The notes under the pieces are model-generated. The model had not been told where the DNA came from, made no database searches, and saw only the letters and a program-made list of their open reading frames with translations. The position numbers and the translations under genes are program-made. A stretch of DNA of 64,000 nt from NCBI GenBank assembly GCA_030323885.1, contig CM059190.1, forward strand, positions 84,002,709 to 84,066,708. Reading direction: 5' to 3'. Below, piece after piece: positions 10,215 to 20,904 of the stretch; position 1 is the first letter of the stretch; each line of letters opens with the position of its first letter. The DNA is from Branchipolynoe longqiensis. Lineage: Eukaryota; Annelida; Polychaeta; Phyllodocida; Polynoidae.

Positions 10215-10460
10215 CTGCCATTGAGTTTGCCGGTACGCGCAGTGCACGTTTATTTTATTCAAAATTAATAGAAATCCAGAACCCTACCCTTATAACTTTA
10301 ATATAATCTATTCGTTGAATATGTTTTCTATACGTGTACCCAGCGGTTTGTCTCTAGGTCGTATGGTTTTAGAGATATTTCACTTTTTCTGTATGAAGAT
10401 TGCTCACCGCCATTGACAATGCATTGAGTTTGCCGGTACGTGCAGTGCAAAACGTTTATG
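10215..10460 (+). repeat. Repeat family G (~203-bp unit), one unit plus the start of a second
   Basis: CATTGAGTTTGCCGGTACG occurs near 10219 and again near 10422 with a full unit between. Landmarks are TTCAAAATTAATAGAAAT, TTTAATATAATCT, GTTTTAGAGATATTTCAC and CACCGCCATTGACAATG. Other copies are at 19055-19418, 25866-26300 and 33683-33905. No coding capacity. Confidence 0.8.
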
Positions 10461-10512
10461 ATTATCATGTCATATAATATATTTATCACATTACATGGCA
10501 AAATAATGTGGA

Positions 10513-11437
10513 TATGGGTCATTCTCTAAAACTGGGCACTAACATGTGACATGGAAACCAAAAGTGAAAACCTTCCAAATAATAGCAAAATAACACTCCC
10601 AAATAATAGCCTAATCCAATGTCCTATGAAGGTTTGCATGTTGTGCATATGTCAGAGTTAAAAATAATGAATTTCACTTTTTGAATTAGATCTTATACAA
10701 ATACACGATTTCCGTGATGCATGTGCAGAGCGTAATCCAGACTGGACTTGTGGGTCACAGAGTCTGTGGAGAGGCAATTGAGGCTCTGTTAACACTGGCC
10801 TATATTGAGCAAATGACACAGTCTTTTCGGAACAAATGTGGATTCATAGAGAAAACATACTTTCCATTTTTTAATAATTTTTCATAATTATAGCCATATC
10901 CTATTGATTGATTGATAAGCTCAGTCATCAGTGTAAAACAACACAGTGACACACTGTCGATCCACAACACAAGTGTTGTTGCCTATCAGGTGTCGTACTA
11001 GTAGCGGAAATCGTGTATTGAGCAATACATTAATATCACTCGTGTAACATTAAAATCAAAGATATCCAGAACCTCATTTTAACACATACAACATAGTCAA
11101 ACAAGATTTGATTGATTACTGTTAAGCAGACAAGAACAAAGTTGAAAAATAAGTTGAAAAAAGTTTGGCTACATGCATAGTGTGTAAATGTGTAAATGTG
11201 AAAATGTGTAAGTTTTCACTTTTTCACATTTGCACAAAATCATATATGTAAAAACTTTTAATTTCTTTCTTGGGACGGCTTCAATAATGTACTATTGCTA
11301 ACATACTTAATACACAGAGGATACAATAATTATTTGACTTGCAATCAATAAAAGAAAGAACAAATTATCAGCATCATAATGTGGAAACCAAATATGTGGT
11401 GTCCAGTTTGATAGAATAACTCATGTATCAAACCAGC
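10513..11437. mobile_element. Inverted-repeat element K, copy 1, with an internal insertion
   Basis: The left end TCATTCTCTAAAACTGGGCAC is mirrored near 11410-11435 by GGTGTCCAGTTTGATAGAAT. A related copy lies at 54205-54830. This copy is longer because of an insert at about 10697-11021 bounded by ATACACGATTTCCG (10700-10713) and its exact complement (11005-11018), probably another small MITE. No transposase is seen. Confidence 0.6.
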
Positions 11438-11655
11438 TTCCCAACACTTTTCTAATTGGTTGCTTAGGAACCTCTCCTGGAGACAGTGTTGTGGGAGCAA
11501 CAAGAGAATTAATATACACGATATATATCAGATATATGATGAATATATCAAACAAATGTGATATATTATATGTATATAGCATACAGTGCTGGTGCAGGCT
11601 GATTGAATTAAACTAGCAGCAAACCCACTACCTGTATTATTACATCACTGCCCCC
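11438..11655. other. Unassigned AT-rich interval
   Basis: Contains a short TA-rich tract near 11517-11580. No gene or named repeat. Confidence 0.4.
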
Positions 11656-11882
11656 ACCAGATGGGATGGCCGAATGAGTTAGAGTGTCCGTCTCCTGTGT
11701 TGGTAGATCATGGGATCATGGGTTCGAATCCTGGCCGAGTCAAGCCAATGACTTAAAAATTGATACTTGTCACTTCCTAGCCAGGTGCGCAGCATTATTA
11801 GTATAGGGTAAGGAGCAGTGGAATGAGGAAGACCAGTCGTCTGCGACTGAAATTTCCCCTGCTTAAAGAACTAATGTACAAA
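11656..11882 (+). mobile_element. SINE A, tail-variant subfamily (A2)
   Basis: It has a tRNA-like head with an A-box-like GATGGCCGAATGAGTTAG and a B-box-like GGTTCGAATCC, then the SINE A body (CAATGACTTA...TTGATACTTGTC). After AGCAGTGG it diverges to a different tail (GAAATTTCCCCTGCTTAAAG) and ends A-rich. The same tail is found inverted at 36064-36292. Confidence 0.8.
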
Positions 11883-12582
11883 AAAAAGCAAAACAAAAAA
11901 CAAACAAAAAAGCACAAAAAAAGCTTTGCCACATACAAAGTCTGGCTTTGACCAGACAGAGGAAGTCAATGCCTGATTTTATATGGTAATCGTCTCAGAC
12001 ATCCTGTTGCATTAGACAAAGCCCCCCGCCCCTGGACCAGTAACTATTTACCTGCCAAGTGTAAGTGGCGAAATGACCATTGCACACATACTCTGTACAT
12101 ACACTTAGCGCCCCAGATCTGGTTATACCAGTATCCACAGGCACTTTATCCTTCATAGTATATGCATTATATATAGAACAATAATTACTTTGTATATGTT
12201 CCACACACAATGCGGTTGAACAACTAGTCTTAGTAATTACCAATTAATAAATGGTTTAAAAGGGTTATATTAAAAAAATATATATATATATCAAGAAAGT
12301 TATGCAATTTTGAATTTAAGAAAAGATCGGTGACCAGGGTAAGTGACTTTGTTGACATCGCCTACTGTTCATCCTCAAAATGCATCTGACCATGATCCAA
12401 TCTTCATGAATATTGGCCAATAAATAGAAAACAAGTATGCAAAAATGAATATGGTAGTTTCCAAAGTGAATATCTTCAAATTTCACTCCTTTAATTTCTG
12501 TCATAGTTCATATATATTGGCACAAAACAGTGTACTAAGACCATTTCCACTCTTTCGCAATACTCAACGTGAGTTTACAAAA
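11883..12582. other. Unassigned AT-rich interval
   Basis: A-rich tract, short TA microsatellite near 12270, no supported ORF. Nothing recognised. Confidence 0.4.
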
Positions 12583-12722
12583 TTCATTAGTGTCCATTGA
12601 CACAAAATTGATTGTATGCTTTTACATGTAAAAGCAATGGTTTGAACAAAAACAAACATTTCTCGCCGTGAATATGGCCTATGCTGCCGACAAGGCGTAA
12701 AGCAACCACCAATCAATCAACT
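12583..12722 (+). mobile_element. 3' end of a short retroposon ending in TCAA repeats
   Basis: CTTTTACATGTAAAAGC, TTTCTCGCCGTGAATATGGC and AAGCAACCACCAATCAATCA occur here and again at 23880-24026. The shared TCAA-rich 3' end suggests a SINE or LINE tail. Confidence 0.6.
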
Positions 12723-13008
12723 CAGCCTCGTTCTGAAGCCTAATTAAGTCACGCACGAATAGTGTGAATTGACACATAACATATGTATATGTATATATGT
12801 GTGTGAGTGTGTGAAATGAATGCGCCCGATGTCACTTTCATATGGCACACATCCTGTGAATCTATATAAGTACAACACAATAGAATCTAAGCTCTACACA
12901 CTAATATGCTAACACCATTATTCAGCTCCAATGAACACCCCCCGATTCACACACACCACTAATATCATATTCTGTATGTGAATTTGAATGTGCGCAGCGA
13001 ACAAGTTT
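12723..13008. other. Unassigned interval
   Basis: Short GT/AT microsatellite near 12780-12815; otherwise nothing recognised. Confidence 0.35.
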
Positions 13009-13012
13009 TAAA

Positions 13013-13671
13013 GTTGCATAGTCCAATGGTTTTTTTTTTGTATAGGGTGTTTGTGCTGTCCATAGCATATAAGCTCGGATGATTGAGCTTGTTTTCAATG
13101 CTGGGCAGTTATCGGTCTGTGTTTCTTAAGATTATGGTTTGTGGTTAGTGATCTATGTTAGTTTTTTTTTGATTTTCTTGGTAAGAGTCTTCCTCTTTTT
13201 ATTTTTTTCGACACTTAATTTTAGACTAGCCTACTCTATTTACATATTATAGGTTTGTACCTAATAGGTAGTTGGTTTATGTTTGGATTTGATATTATCT
13301 GGCTGTTTTCTGGTAGGGGGTTACCTCTCATGGGCTGTCCGTTGGGGGTTTCGGCAATTTTCTGATATAAATACATTAGATTGATCATTATAATCTAATT
13401 TACTTCCGTTTGAAATTTAAAAAAAATTAAATGGCTAACCTGGGAGATATTTGAAGTGGAAACATGCCAAATTAATTTTGGCAAGCACAGCAAAAAGTCT
13501 GACACCATAGGTTTCGGCAGTAACATGTTCTAGTAAATTGGCTTAGTATTCCCTTCTATGCAGCGATACATACTTAATAAGTGCACCAGTATCTAAGTAG
13601 GGTATATAGGTTCAAATCTAGTTAAGTGTTTTGGTTTTGAAAATTTGATGCTTTCATCGGACTATGCAGCT
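13013..13671. mobile_element. TTAA-flanked MITE family H, copy 1 (with ~310-bp internal insertion)
   Basis: Ends AGTTGCATAGTCCAATGG and CATCGGACTATGCAGCT are near-exact inverted copies, with TTAA on both sides (13009-13012 and 13672-13675). Compared with the other copies it carries extra T-rich DNA at about 13041-13350. Confidence 0.8.
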
Positions 13672-13914
13672 TTAAATAATTGCATGTTCTTTTCTTGGCA
13701 GCGTTCCAATTCTGGGTTGTATGCGTTCTACAAGTACAACTGCGTAAGCATAGGAGGATTCGCATGAGTAGCATGTTGCCTATACAGCCTACACAACTCC
13801 GAACAACTGGGGTATTCCGACTTGGTCGTAATGCTTGCATTGCGTTTGATTCGCGGCGGAGGAGCCCCCTCTTCTCTTTCTCCTCCCCCTCCCCCCCCCC
13901 CCCCCCCCTCGGCA

Positions 13915-14420
13915 GCACCAGGAGAGCGCCAGACACCACCATCCTCCTCCTCACGCCGCCCCTTCGAGGGGGTTTGGGGGTTTGGGGGGGGGGGGGGGGA
14001 CCCACGTGGAAGGCTCTGGCCGCCACGCGCCCCTCCCACCCCCCAATCCCGGGCTCCACCGCCGCCGCGCGCAGCGACCTGTCGGCTGGCGACACCGCCT
14101 ACATCGGCCACCTCCACAAGCTGCACACCTCCGCCGAGTCCGAGCGCGACTTTGAGCTCGCCTCTCCCCACGTCCCACCGAGTTTGGCGCCCCCCTCTCC
14201 GCCGCCCCCCAGACCTCCTCCCCCACTCCAGCCCACAACGCCCCCCCTCTCCTCGGTGACCTCGGAGAGCCGGTCGCGGACGTGGTCGAACCTGCGGTCC
14301 AGGACACCCTCCCTGAAGCCCCTCATGCGGCCCCAGCCCCCATGAGTACCGCCCCACCCTCCTCTCCATCTGGCCCCACCACCCTGGGCCGCTACGCGGA
14401 CTTCACCAGGGCCTACGCAG
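13915..14420 (+). pseudogene. GC3-rich coding-like block, possible host exon(s), with a frame break
   Basis: From about 14080 to 14342 one plus-strand frame reads through with almost every third base G or C, for example AGDTAYIGHLHKLH and TSESRSRTWSNLRSR. That is typical of real codons and unlike the AT-rich surroundings. It stops at 14343-14345 inside a C-run, and the neighbouring frame then continues with the same GC3 bias (GPTTLGRYADFTRAYAAL) to about 14430. A one-base error in the C-run, or a true mutation, would explain this. C- and G-homopolymers at 13887-13908 and 13978-13999 make the left edge unreliable; a pyrimidine-rich CCCCTCGGCAG near 13905-13915 could be a splice acceptor. The product, rich in Pro and Ser, is not recognised. 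A minus-strand frame is also open but less codon-like. Confidence 0.4.
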
Positions 14421-14447
14421 CCCTCCCTAATTGCGACCAAATACAAC

Positions 14448-14540
14448 CAAATAAAACCAAATAAAACCAAATATAACCAAACAAAACCAAATAAAACCTA
14501 ATAAAACCAAATAAAAACAAATAAAACCAAATAAAGCCAA
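14448..14540 (+). repeat. (AAATAAAACC)n minisatellite
   Basis: Ten-base units with minor variation directly follow the GC-rich coding-like block. Confidence 0.9.
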
Positions 14541-15890
14541 ATCAGTCGGCAACCTTCTTGCGATCAAAGCAAAAACAAATGATGGGGAAAAGGGTAGATG
14601 ACAGGTCGACAAACACCAAGGAAGACTGGCTGGTGATCAGTTGGCAATCAGTCAGGGATTGTTCGGGGACTGGTCTGGTACTCATCAGGGACTGATCAGA
14701 GACTGGTCGGGGACTGGTCGGGGACTGGTCGGAGACTGATTTGCGACTGGTCTGGGACTGGGTGGAGACTGATTTGTGACTGGTCGGGGACTGATTTGCG
14801 ACTGACCAAGGAAGACTGGTTGGTGATTGGTTGGCAATCAGTCAGGGACTGGTCAGAGACTGATCGCAGACTGGTCGGGAACTGGTCGGAGACTGGTCGG
14901 GGAGTAGTCGGACACTGTTCGGAAACTGGTAGGAGTCTGGTGGGGGACTGGTTGGGGACTGATTTGCGACTGGTCGGGGACTGATCAGAGACTGGTCTGG
15001 GACTGGTTGGGGACTGATTTGCGACTGATCGGGGACTGGTTGGGTACTGTCAGGGACTGGTCGGAGACTGGTAGGAGACTGGTCGGGGACTGGTTGGGGA
15101 CTGATTTGCGACTGGTCAGGGACTGATCAGAGACTGGTCTGGGACTGGTTGGGGACTGATTTGTGACTGAGCGGGGACTGGTTGGGTACTGTCAGGGACT
15201 GGTCGGAGACTGGTAGGAGACTGGTCGGGGACTGGTTGGGGACTGATTTGCGACTGGTCGGGGACTGGTCGAGGACTGGTCAGTCAGGGACTGGTCGGAG
15301 ACTGATTTTCGACTGGTCGGGGACTGGTCGTAGACTGGATGGAGACTGGTGGGGGACTGGTCAGGGACTGGTTGGGGACTGATATGCGACTGGTCAGGGA
15401 CTGCTCAGAGACTTGTTGGAGACTAGTCGGAGACTGAATAGGGACTCGTTGGGGACTGGTTAGGGAGTGGTTGTGAACTGATTTGCGACCGATCGGCATC
15501 TGTTGGAAATCAGTCCTGACCAGTCCCTGACCAGTTCTCCCAACCAGTCCCTGACCAGTCCTCATCCAGTCCCTGATCCATCTCCGAGCACACGCCGCCC
15601 GATCGCCAACAAGTGTTCCCTGGTATTTAAAAAACGTCGCCAATCGGTCTTGCGATTTTTTGCCGACCGATCGCAGCTGCTTAGCGATGAGTCGGCGATG
15701 GTTCCTGACTGGTCGCAGACTAATTGCCGATCAAAATGCCCTCCCCTCCTGACTCACTTTGCGACTAATCCGGGACCAGTCTGGGTTTGATCGCTGACTG
15801 ATCGCCGACTGATCGCCAACTGATCGCCGATTGATCACCGATTGACTGTCAACCTATGAACATGATTGGCGACCTCCTGGCGATCACCAG
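14538..15890. repeat. GACTGGTCGGG-type minisatellite with a strand switch
   Basis: Degenerate 10-11-base units (GGGACTGGTC...) run on the plus strand to about 15480 and then appear as the complement (CCAGTCCCTGACC) from about 15515 to 15590, followed by GATCGCCGACT-type units to about 15845. Similar segments bound the whole: CGGCAACCTTCTTGCGATCA at 14547 and TGGCGACCTCCTGGCGATCA near 15868. ORFs here are spurious. Confidence 0.8.
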
Positions 15891-15892
15891 GC

Positions 15893-16216
15893 CTGGTGGC
15901 CGAATCGGTAGAGCATGGCCTCGCGAGCGGGAGATCGGGAGTTTGGTTCCCGGCCGAGTCAAACCAATAACTTATAAAATTGATACTTGTCGCTTCCTAG
16001 CCAGGCACTCAGCATTAATAGGATAGGGCAAGCACTGGTTGGCTCGGTGTCAGGATAATGTTACTGAGTGGGATATATCAGGTCATGGTGCTGCATGGTG
16101 TTCTGGTCTCCCAGTGGTGCAGCAGTATAAAGTCACCATACGCGCCAATTATCGCAAGTCGGTACTCGTCCTGATATGATCTTAGGTGTTGCCAGGATAT
16201 AAAACTCCCACAACCA
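15893..16216 (+). mobile_element. SINE A, nearly full length
   Basis: tRNA-like head (GGTGGCCGAATCGGTAGAGC, then GGTTCCCGGCCGAGTC), body with TTGATACTTGTCGCTTCC and GTCAGGATAATG, and 3' end CGTCCTGATATGATCTTAGG followed by AAAACTCCCACAACCAACC. Confidence 0.88.
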
Positions 16217-16299
16217 ACCACCCGACCCTGTCATTTCATCATGAAGCCTAGGTAGTATTATGGTGATTGTGAATGAGCCAACCATGCAGTGAGACCTAC

Positions 16300-16466
16300 C
16301 TGTCTGGAGTGTGGAGAAGATGGCCGACTTCCGGCGCACCCACGGCTCCAGGGCGACCAGCTCAGCCGTGCTCCGCTCAGCGGGCGGTTTGCTGAGGCAG
16401 GCCGTCACTTGCTCGTAGATGAAGGCCATGAGGATGCTGTGCCTGGAGCCGTCGGCACCAGCGGGC
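16300..16466 (-). CDS. Internal exon of an unidentified host gene (possible cyclic-nucleotide-binding protein)
   Basis: On the minus strand a 167-bp GC3-rich segment is bounded by an acceptor (TTTCCTTACATAG) and a consensus donor (CAG then GTAGGT). It leaves one base of a split codon at each end and encodes 55 codons, including SRHSILMAFIYEQVTACL, KPPAERSTAEL and WVRRKSAIFSTLQT. The pattern KPPxxRSxxxL...F..L resembles the helix just before cyclic-nucleotide-binding domains, as in EPAC/RapGEF-like proteins. That is a weak resemblance and the domain itself is not in the window. Neighbouring exons were not found. The exon call rests on splice sites plus codon bias and is fairly firm; the function is a guess. 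Confidence 0.65.
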
Positions 16467-16479
16467 CTATGTAAGGAAA

Positions 16480-16806
16480 GTTTGTTTTATTTTATCGAGA
16501 GCATATTGATTTTCATCATCGCCTATTGGACGTCAAACATATGGTCATTCTGACATATTTCTTTGGAGGAAACCCATTACTGACACATAGGATACTCTTT
16601 CCAATTAGCAGTAAGGGGTCTTTTATATGCATTTTCCCACAGACAGGACAGCACATACCACAGCCTTTGATGAACCAGTTGTGGACCACTGGTTGGAATG
16701 GAAAATAGCCCAAGCTGCAAATGGGGTCCACTGAGCAGGATCGATAGGATGACCCACACCTTCACAGGTGGACACTCTACATCCTGAGCTACGTCCCGCT
16801 CCTGCG
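16480..16806 (-). mobile_element. SINE B, full length, abutting a splice acceptor
   Basis: Read on the minus strand: a tRNA-like head (AGCGGGACGTAGCTCAGGAT, then GTGGGTCATCC), a central region with GTGGTATGTGCTGTCCTGTC, and the tail CCAATAGGCGATGATG... ending TAAAATAAAACAAAC. The 3' end stops 13 bases before the exon at 16466, inside the intron's acceptor region. Confidence 0.88.
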
Positions 16807-16952
16807 ACAAGTATTGTTTGTTAAGTCACTGGTTGGACTCAGGTTCGGTGGGCCAAAGTCACTAGAAGAAAGGATACAAAGACTATGTTACATGCCAAGA
16901 TCCAGCAGACAATTGTATCATATGAAGATCTCTTGATGATCGTAAAGAGACG

Positions 16953-17277
16953 GACCGGACGCGGTTGCCGAATCGGTGAGTGCAGGCTTCCGGTGCGGAA
17001 AGTTGGGAGTTCGATTCCCAGTCGAGTCAAATCAATGACTTATAAAATCGAGACTTGTCACTACCTAGCCTAGTGCTCAGTATTAATAGGATAGGACAAG
17101 GACTGGTTAGCACAGTGTCAGGATAATGTGGTTGTGTGGGATATCAGGACATGGTGCTGATGGCCTGGTCTCCCAGTGAGGCAGCACTATTAAATTCCCA
17201 CGGGTGAGCACTGCCACAAGTCAGTTCCCGTTCTGATATGACCTCAGATGTTGCTAGGATGTAAAACAACAACAAAC
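16953..17277 (+). mobile_element. SINE A, full length
   Basis: Head GGTTGCCGAATCGGTGAGTG and B-box-like GAGTTCGATTCCC, body GAGACTTGTCACTACCTAGC, 3' end TGACCTCAGATGTTGCTAGG followed by AAAACAACAACAAAC. Confidence 0.88.
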
Positions 17278-17317
17278 AATGTAAAGAGATGCAAACGACA
17301 ATGGTATCGTCATAGTT

Positions 17318-17565
17318 CCCATTAATGAGGGCTGGTTTAAACCATCTTGCAAGGCACAACGAAAGGAGGATGAAGACAAGGCAGACAAAGGAAGAGGTGG
17401 CAAGACAACTTCAGCGAAAGATGAACTCAAAAAAAAAAAGAGTTGGGCAAGTCCCAGAGAGCAGTGGAGAACAGCAGAAAATGGAGAAAACTGGTTGCAA
17501 AGTAATCTGTGGTGCCCCAAACCATTGCCCTTAGGGTATCGATGATGAAGATGATGGTGACAATG
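17318..17565 (+). pseudogene. Non-LTR retrotransposon 3' end, degenerate
   Basis: One plus-strand frame reads TILQGTTKGG, RQGRQRKRWQDNF and later ELGKSQRAVENSRKWRKLVA with internal stops and a frame change. This matches the C-terminal region of LINE reverse transcriptases common in invertebrates. A (GATGAT)-rich tail follows near 17540-17565, as expected for a LINE 3' end. Confidence 0.6.
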
Positions 17566-17859
17566 ATGTGGTTTTTTTTGCTTCAAGTATTTATTCATCG
17601 AATAATATCTCTTGTCAGTGCCAGAGCACTGGTCTTCCGGCCGTACAGTACAATTCCTTAATACATAAATGAAACTACTATCAGTCGTAATAGCGACTGT
17701 GCACAAATCCTGTTTGTTACTAAAAGTATTATACATTTTATGTTGATGATGATAACAAAGTGAGAGAGTAGAAATTAAGTGTGTGTTAGTTTTTATAATA
17801 TTTGATTAGATAATATGTGAAATCGCTACTAGTAGTGGAAATGTGAAGTATCTGCTTAG
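17566..17859. other. Unassigned AT-rich interval
   Basis: No gene or named repeat. Confidence 0.4.
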
Positions 17860-17863
17860 TTAA

Positions 17864-18210
17864 AGTTGCATAGTCCGATGGTTTTGAGTTTCTGAAATTT
17901 TCTAAGATAAATACATTAGGTTGATCGTTATTATGTACCTTACTTTAGCTTGAAGTAACTTTTATTTTAAGTGGCTAACGTTTGAGATATTTGAATTGGA
18001 ACCATGCAAAATTAATGTTGGCAAGCTTGTCAAAACTCTGACCCCATAGGCTTCTGCAGTAACAGGTTCTATTTAATTGCCTCAGTATTCCCTTCTATGT
18101 GGCTACAAATGTTTAATAAGTGTACCAGTATCTAAGTTAGATATGTAGAATCGAATTTAGATAATTGTTTTGGTTTTGAAAATTTGATGTTGTCATCGGA
18201 CCATTCAGCT
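17864..18210. mobile_element. TTAA-flanked MITE family H, copy 2
   Basis: About 347 bp with inverted ends AGTTGCATAGTCCGATGG and CATCGGACCATTCAGCT, flanked by TTAA at 17860-17863 and 18211-18214. No ORF. Confidence 0.85.
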
Positions 18211-18333
18211 TTAATGATGCATGGTTAAGATCATGGTTAGGGTGTGAACATTGCTGGGAACGGAGAGAGTGGAAAGGATGTTTGAAATGCACATGGCTAC
18301 CTAGCCTGGTTTTCGGCATAATTAGGTTAGGGC

Positions 18334-18739
18334 TAGATACAAGATTCACCCCGTACTGCTGCAGTAGGGGTGCAAACCAACCCTATGTAAAAGCTGTCGA
18401 AAATGGGGGTCAAAGAATTGAGAGCCTAATTTCACAATCTAAGAAGCAACAATTATTCTTTAGATGTCTTATTGATAGCCCACTACCTTTGAGTTGAAAA
18501 ATATAATATAATATCTAGTTTAATAAGATTTAAAAGTGAAATCGACAGCGTTCTACAGCCGCCATCTTGTCTTTTTGCATTCTCTCCCATTTCACCAACT
18601 CTGTGCCTATAGAAGTATCCATTTGATACTGGAGCCACAGTTTCTAGGTCATGTTCCATACTAAACCTATTTTCGCCTGTATTTACACTATGTTGTCGTT
18701 CACCCGTGTACTACAAGTACCGGGTGAATCATTTATCTA
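18334..18739. mobile_element. Inverted-repeat element L with a perfect 9-bp target duplication
   Basis: Ends TAGATACAAGATTCACCC and GGTGAATCATTTATCTA are inverted copies, and GGTTAGGGC is present on both sides (18325-18333 and 18740-18748). Nine-base duplications are typical of Mutator-like elements, among others. The 406-bp body has no ORF. A short relative is at 52754-52833. Confidence 0.82.
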
Positions 18740-18841
18740 GGTTAGGGCAAGTTGCAGTGGAAGGAGCAATAGCAATTGTATGTGTATGTGATTGAACATT
18801 CCCCATCTCAATCAATTAATGAACACCAACAACAAAATAAA

Positions 18842-18940
18842 GCTTGTTTTATTTAATGACGCCTCTAGACCACATTGATTTTGAGTATCGGCTATTGAAA
18901 CGGGAAACATATGGTCCTTCTGACATATTTCTGGACAACA
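18842..18940 (-). mobile_element. SINE B 3' fragment
   Basis: Minus-strand AAATATGTCAGAAGGACCAT, then an AATAGCC-like segment and the TTAAATAAAACAAGC tail; the tRNA-like head is missing. Confidence 0.75.
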
Positions 18941-19054
18941 ACAAGACAAGTTTCTTGGAAGTAACTTCTTCGGTACCGGTGTCACAGTTTCTGCCATCCG
19001 CCAGTTTCAGCGGTACGCATCGCTTCTGCGCATGCATCAAAATCGAACAGCTTC

Positions 19055-19418
19055 ATCACTACCCTTATAAATTTAATATAATGTTTTTGGTACAGATGTT
19101 TTCTATATGTGTACCAAGCGATTTGTTTCTAGGTGGTGTGGTCTTAGAGATATTTCACTTTTTCTGTATTTTCTGCATGAAGATTGCTCACGACCATTGA
19201 CAATACCTTGAGTATGACGATACATGCAGTGCAAAACATTAGTTTTATTCAAATTTAATAGAAAGCAAGAAGCCTAACCTTATAAATTTGATATAATCTT
19301 TTTGGTAAAGATGTTTTCTATATGTGTACCAATCGATTTGTTGCTAAGTGATGTGGTTTTAGAGATATTTCACTTTTCTCTATGAAGATTACTCACGGCC
19401 ATTGACAATGCATTTAAC
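19055..19418 (+). repeat. Repeat family G, about two units in tandem
   Basis: Landmarks TTTAATATAATGTTTTTGGT, GATGTTTTCTATATGTGTAC and TTAGAGATATTTCAC occur twice, about 200 bases apart. Confidence 0.78.
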
Positions 19419-19459
19419 TGTAGGCATACCGCGGAAACTGCCGGACGGCGACACCGGCT

Positions 19460-19515
19460 TTTACTGATATTACCCCAGATGTGACGAGGATGTAAAACCC
19501 CAATTAGGCAACCAA
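19460..19515 (+). mobile_element. SINE A tail fragment
   Basis: CTGATATTACCCCAGATG...GAGGATGTAAAACCCC matches the SINE A 3' end. Confidence 0.55.
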
Positions 19516-20264
19516 TGGCAATGCAATGAGTAGTCACGCAGTTACTCACCTGTGGCCGATATTAACCTGACGTCTAAATGGTATAATCCAAGTGTATTTG
19601 AACTGACTGACAACAACACCAGTCTCAAACTTCAAATCAGGCCTGCTGTGTGGTTCTTGTGTCCTTGCTGCCTGCCACAATGTACGCACAAAGTGCAGGT
19701 TGATTTCTTGGCTCTCTGCAGGGTGCCTCTGTTTGATATTAACACACAGTCACACAGCGCGATCAATAATTAATCCGGGCCCAGAGACGCAATGCCAGCC
19801 GGTTTCTCTCCCTCTCTTTGGGGACAGTCAAAGAGACAGAAAGAGAGAAAGAGTGAGAAAGAAAGAGAGAGAAGAGAGTGGAGGGAGGGGGAGTAGAGCT
19901 GGAGGAGGGAGAATAGTTCCTGTCAATATTTACAGCAGACAAAAACCAAAGTAGCGTTGATCTATTTTTCCACCACAACGCCCTTCATGTATTGGCATTG
20001 CTCAGCCGAAGCAAAGTAACAATTTGACGCTTTTTATAGAGCTATGGTATATGTATATGTCTGTAGATGGACTCGGGTAGCGGGACCAGTGTGACAAATG
20101 AGGTGCTGCCGGAGTGTGCCTGTTGATCCCTTATTTACCGATACAATCACAGGCTGAAAATTAGCTCGAACCTGTTACAAGTGGTGCGGCGTGCAGCGCC
20201 GTCTGGTGGCGCACTCTGGTACTAAGTCCACACCGTATTGAATGGCGCAATGGAATATGCCTAA

Positions 20265-20267
<3 letters not shown>
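19516..20267. other. Unassigned interval with a purine-rich tract
   Basis: A GAGA-rich tract lies at about 19825-19905. No supported gene. Confidence 0.4.
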
Positions 20268-20330
<63 letters not shown>

Positions 20331-20551
20331 TGAAGAATTCAGGCGCAAAACCCCTTAAACGCAAATCCAAAAATTGAGATACACATTGGAGTCAAACCTT
20401 CAAAAGTTTTATTTTTACATTCCTATTTTTTTTTGTTCACTGCTCCATAACAATTTCATCACAAGAAAAGTGTAATTAGTGAGAATAAAAAGTACCTCAA
20501 TCTTAAATCAAATGTTTGGATTGGCATTCATGGGGTTTCCCGCCTTAACTC

Positions 20552-20593
<42 letters not shown>
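20268..20593. mobile_element. Inverted-repeat element J, copy 1, between (TA)n tracts
   Basis: (TA)n at 20268-20324, then GGCGCAAAACCCCTTAAACG and its imperfect inverse GGCATTCATGGGGTTTCCCGCC near 20523-20545, then (TA)n at 20556-20593. Copies at 37455-37685 and 52955-53070 share these ends. The TA arrays may be the target. Confidence 0.65.
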
Positions 20594-20599
<6 letters not shown>

Positions 20600-20904
20600 C
20601 ACGCAGCAATACATATATTATAGTGTAAATATGCAAATCAGTGGATCCAATCACCAATAGGCACTAACTAGGGACAGGGCATAAGTGAAAGGAAAGCTGC
20701 AAACAAAACAAAACAACAAATTCTGGGAACACATCGTCATCCACAAGCCTATTACCATCTCACTAGATGTACATACTCGGCTAAGATATTAGTTATAGGA
20801 TAGGAAGTTATACCCAAAAAAAAACAAAAAAACTAACATAGATACTAACTACTTAAATAAATGCTGGTGGACGTCCCGGATAAATGGAAGTATTTTGCCG
20901 TGCT
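20594..20904. other. Unassigned interval
   Basis: No gene or named repeat seen. Confidence 0.35.
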
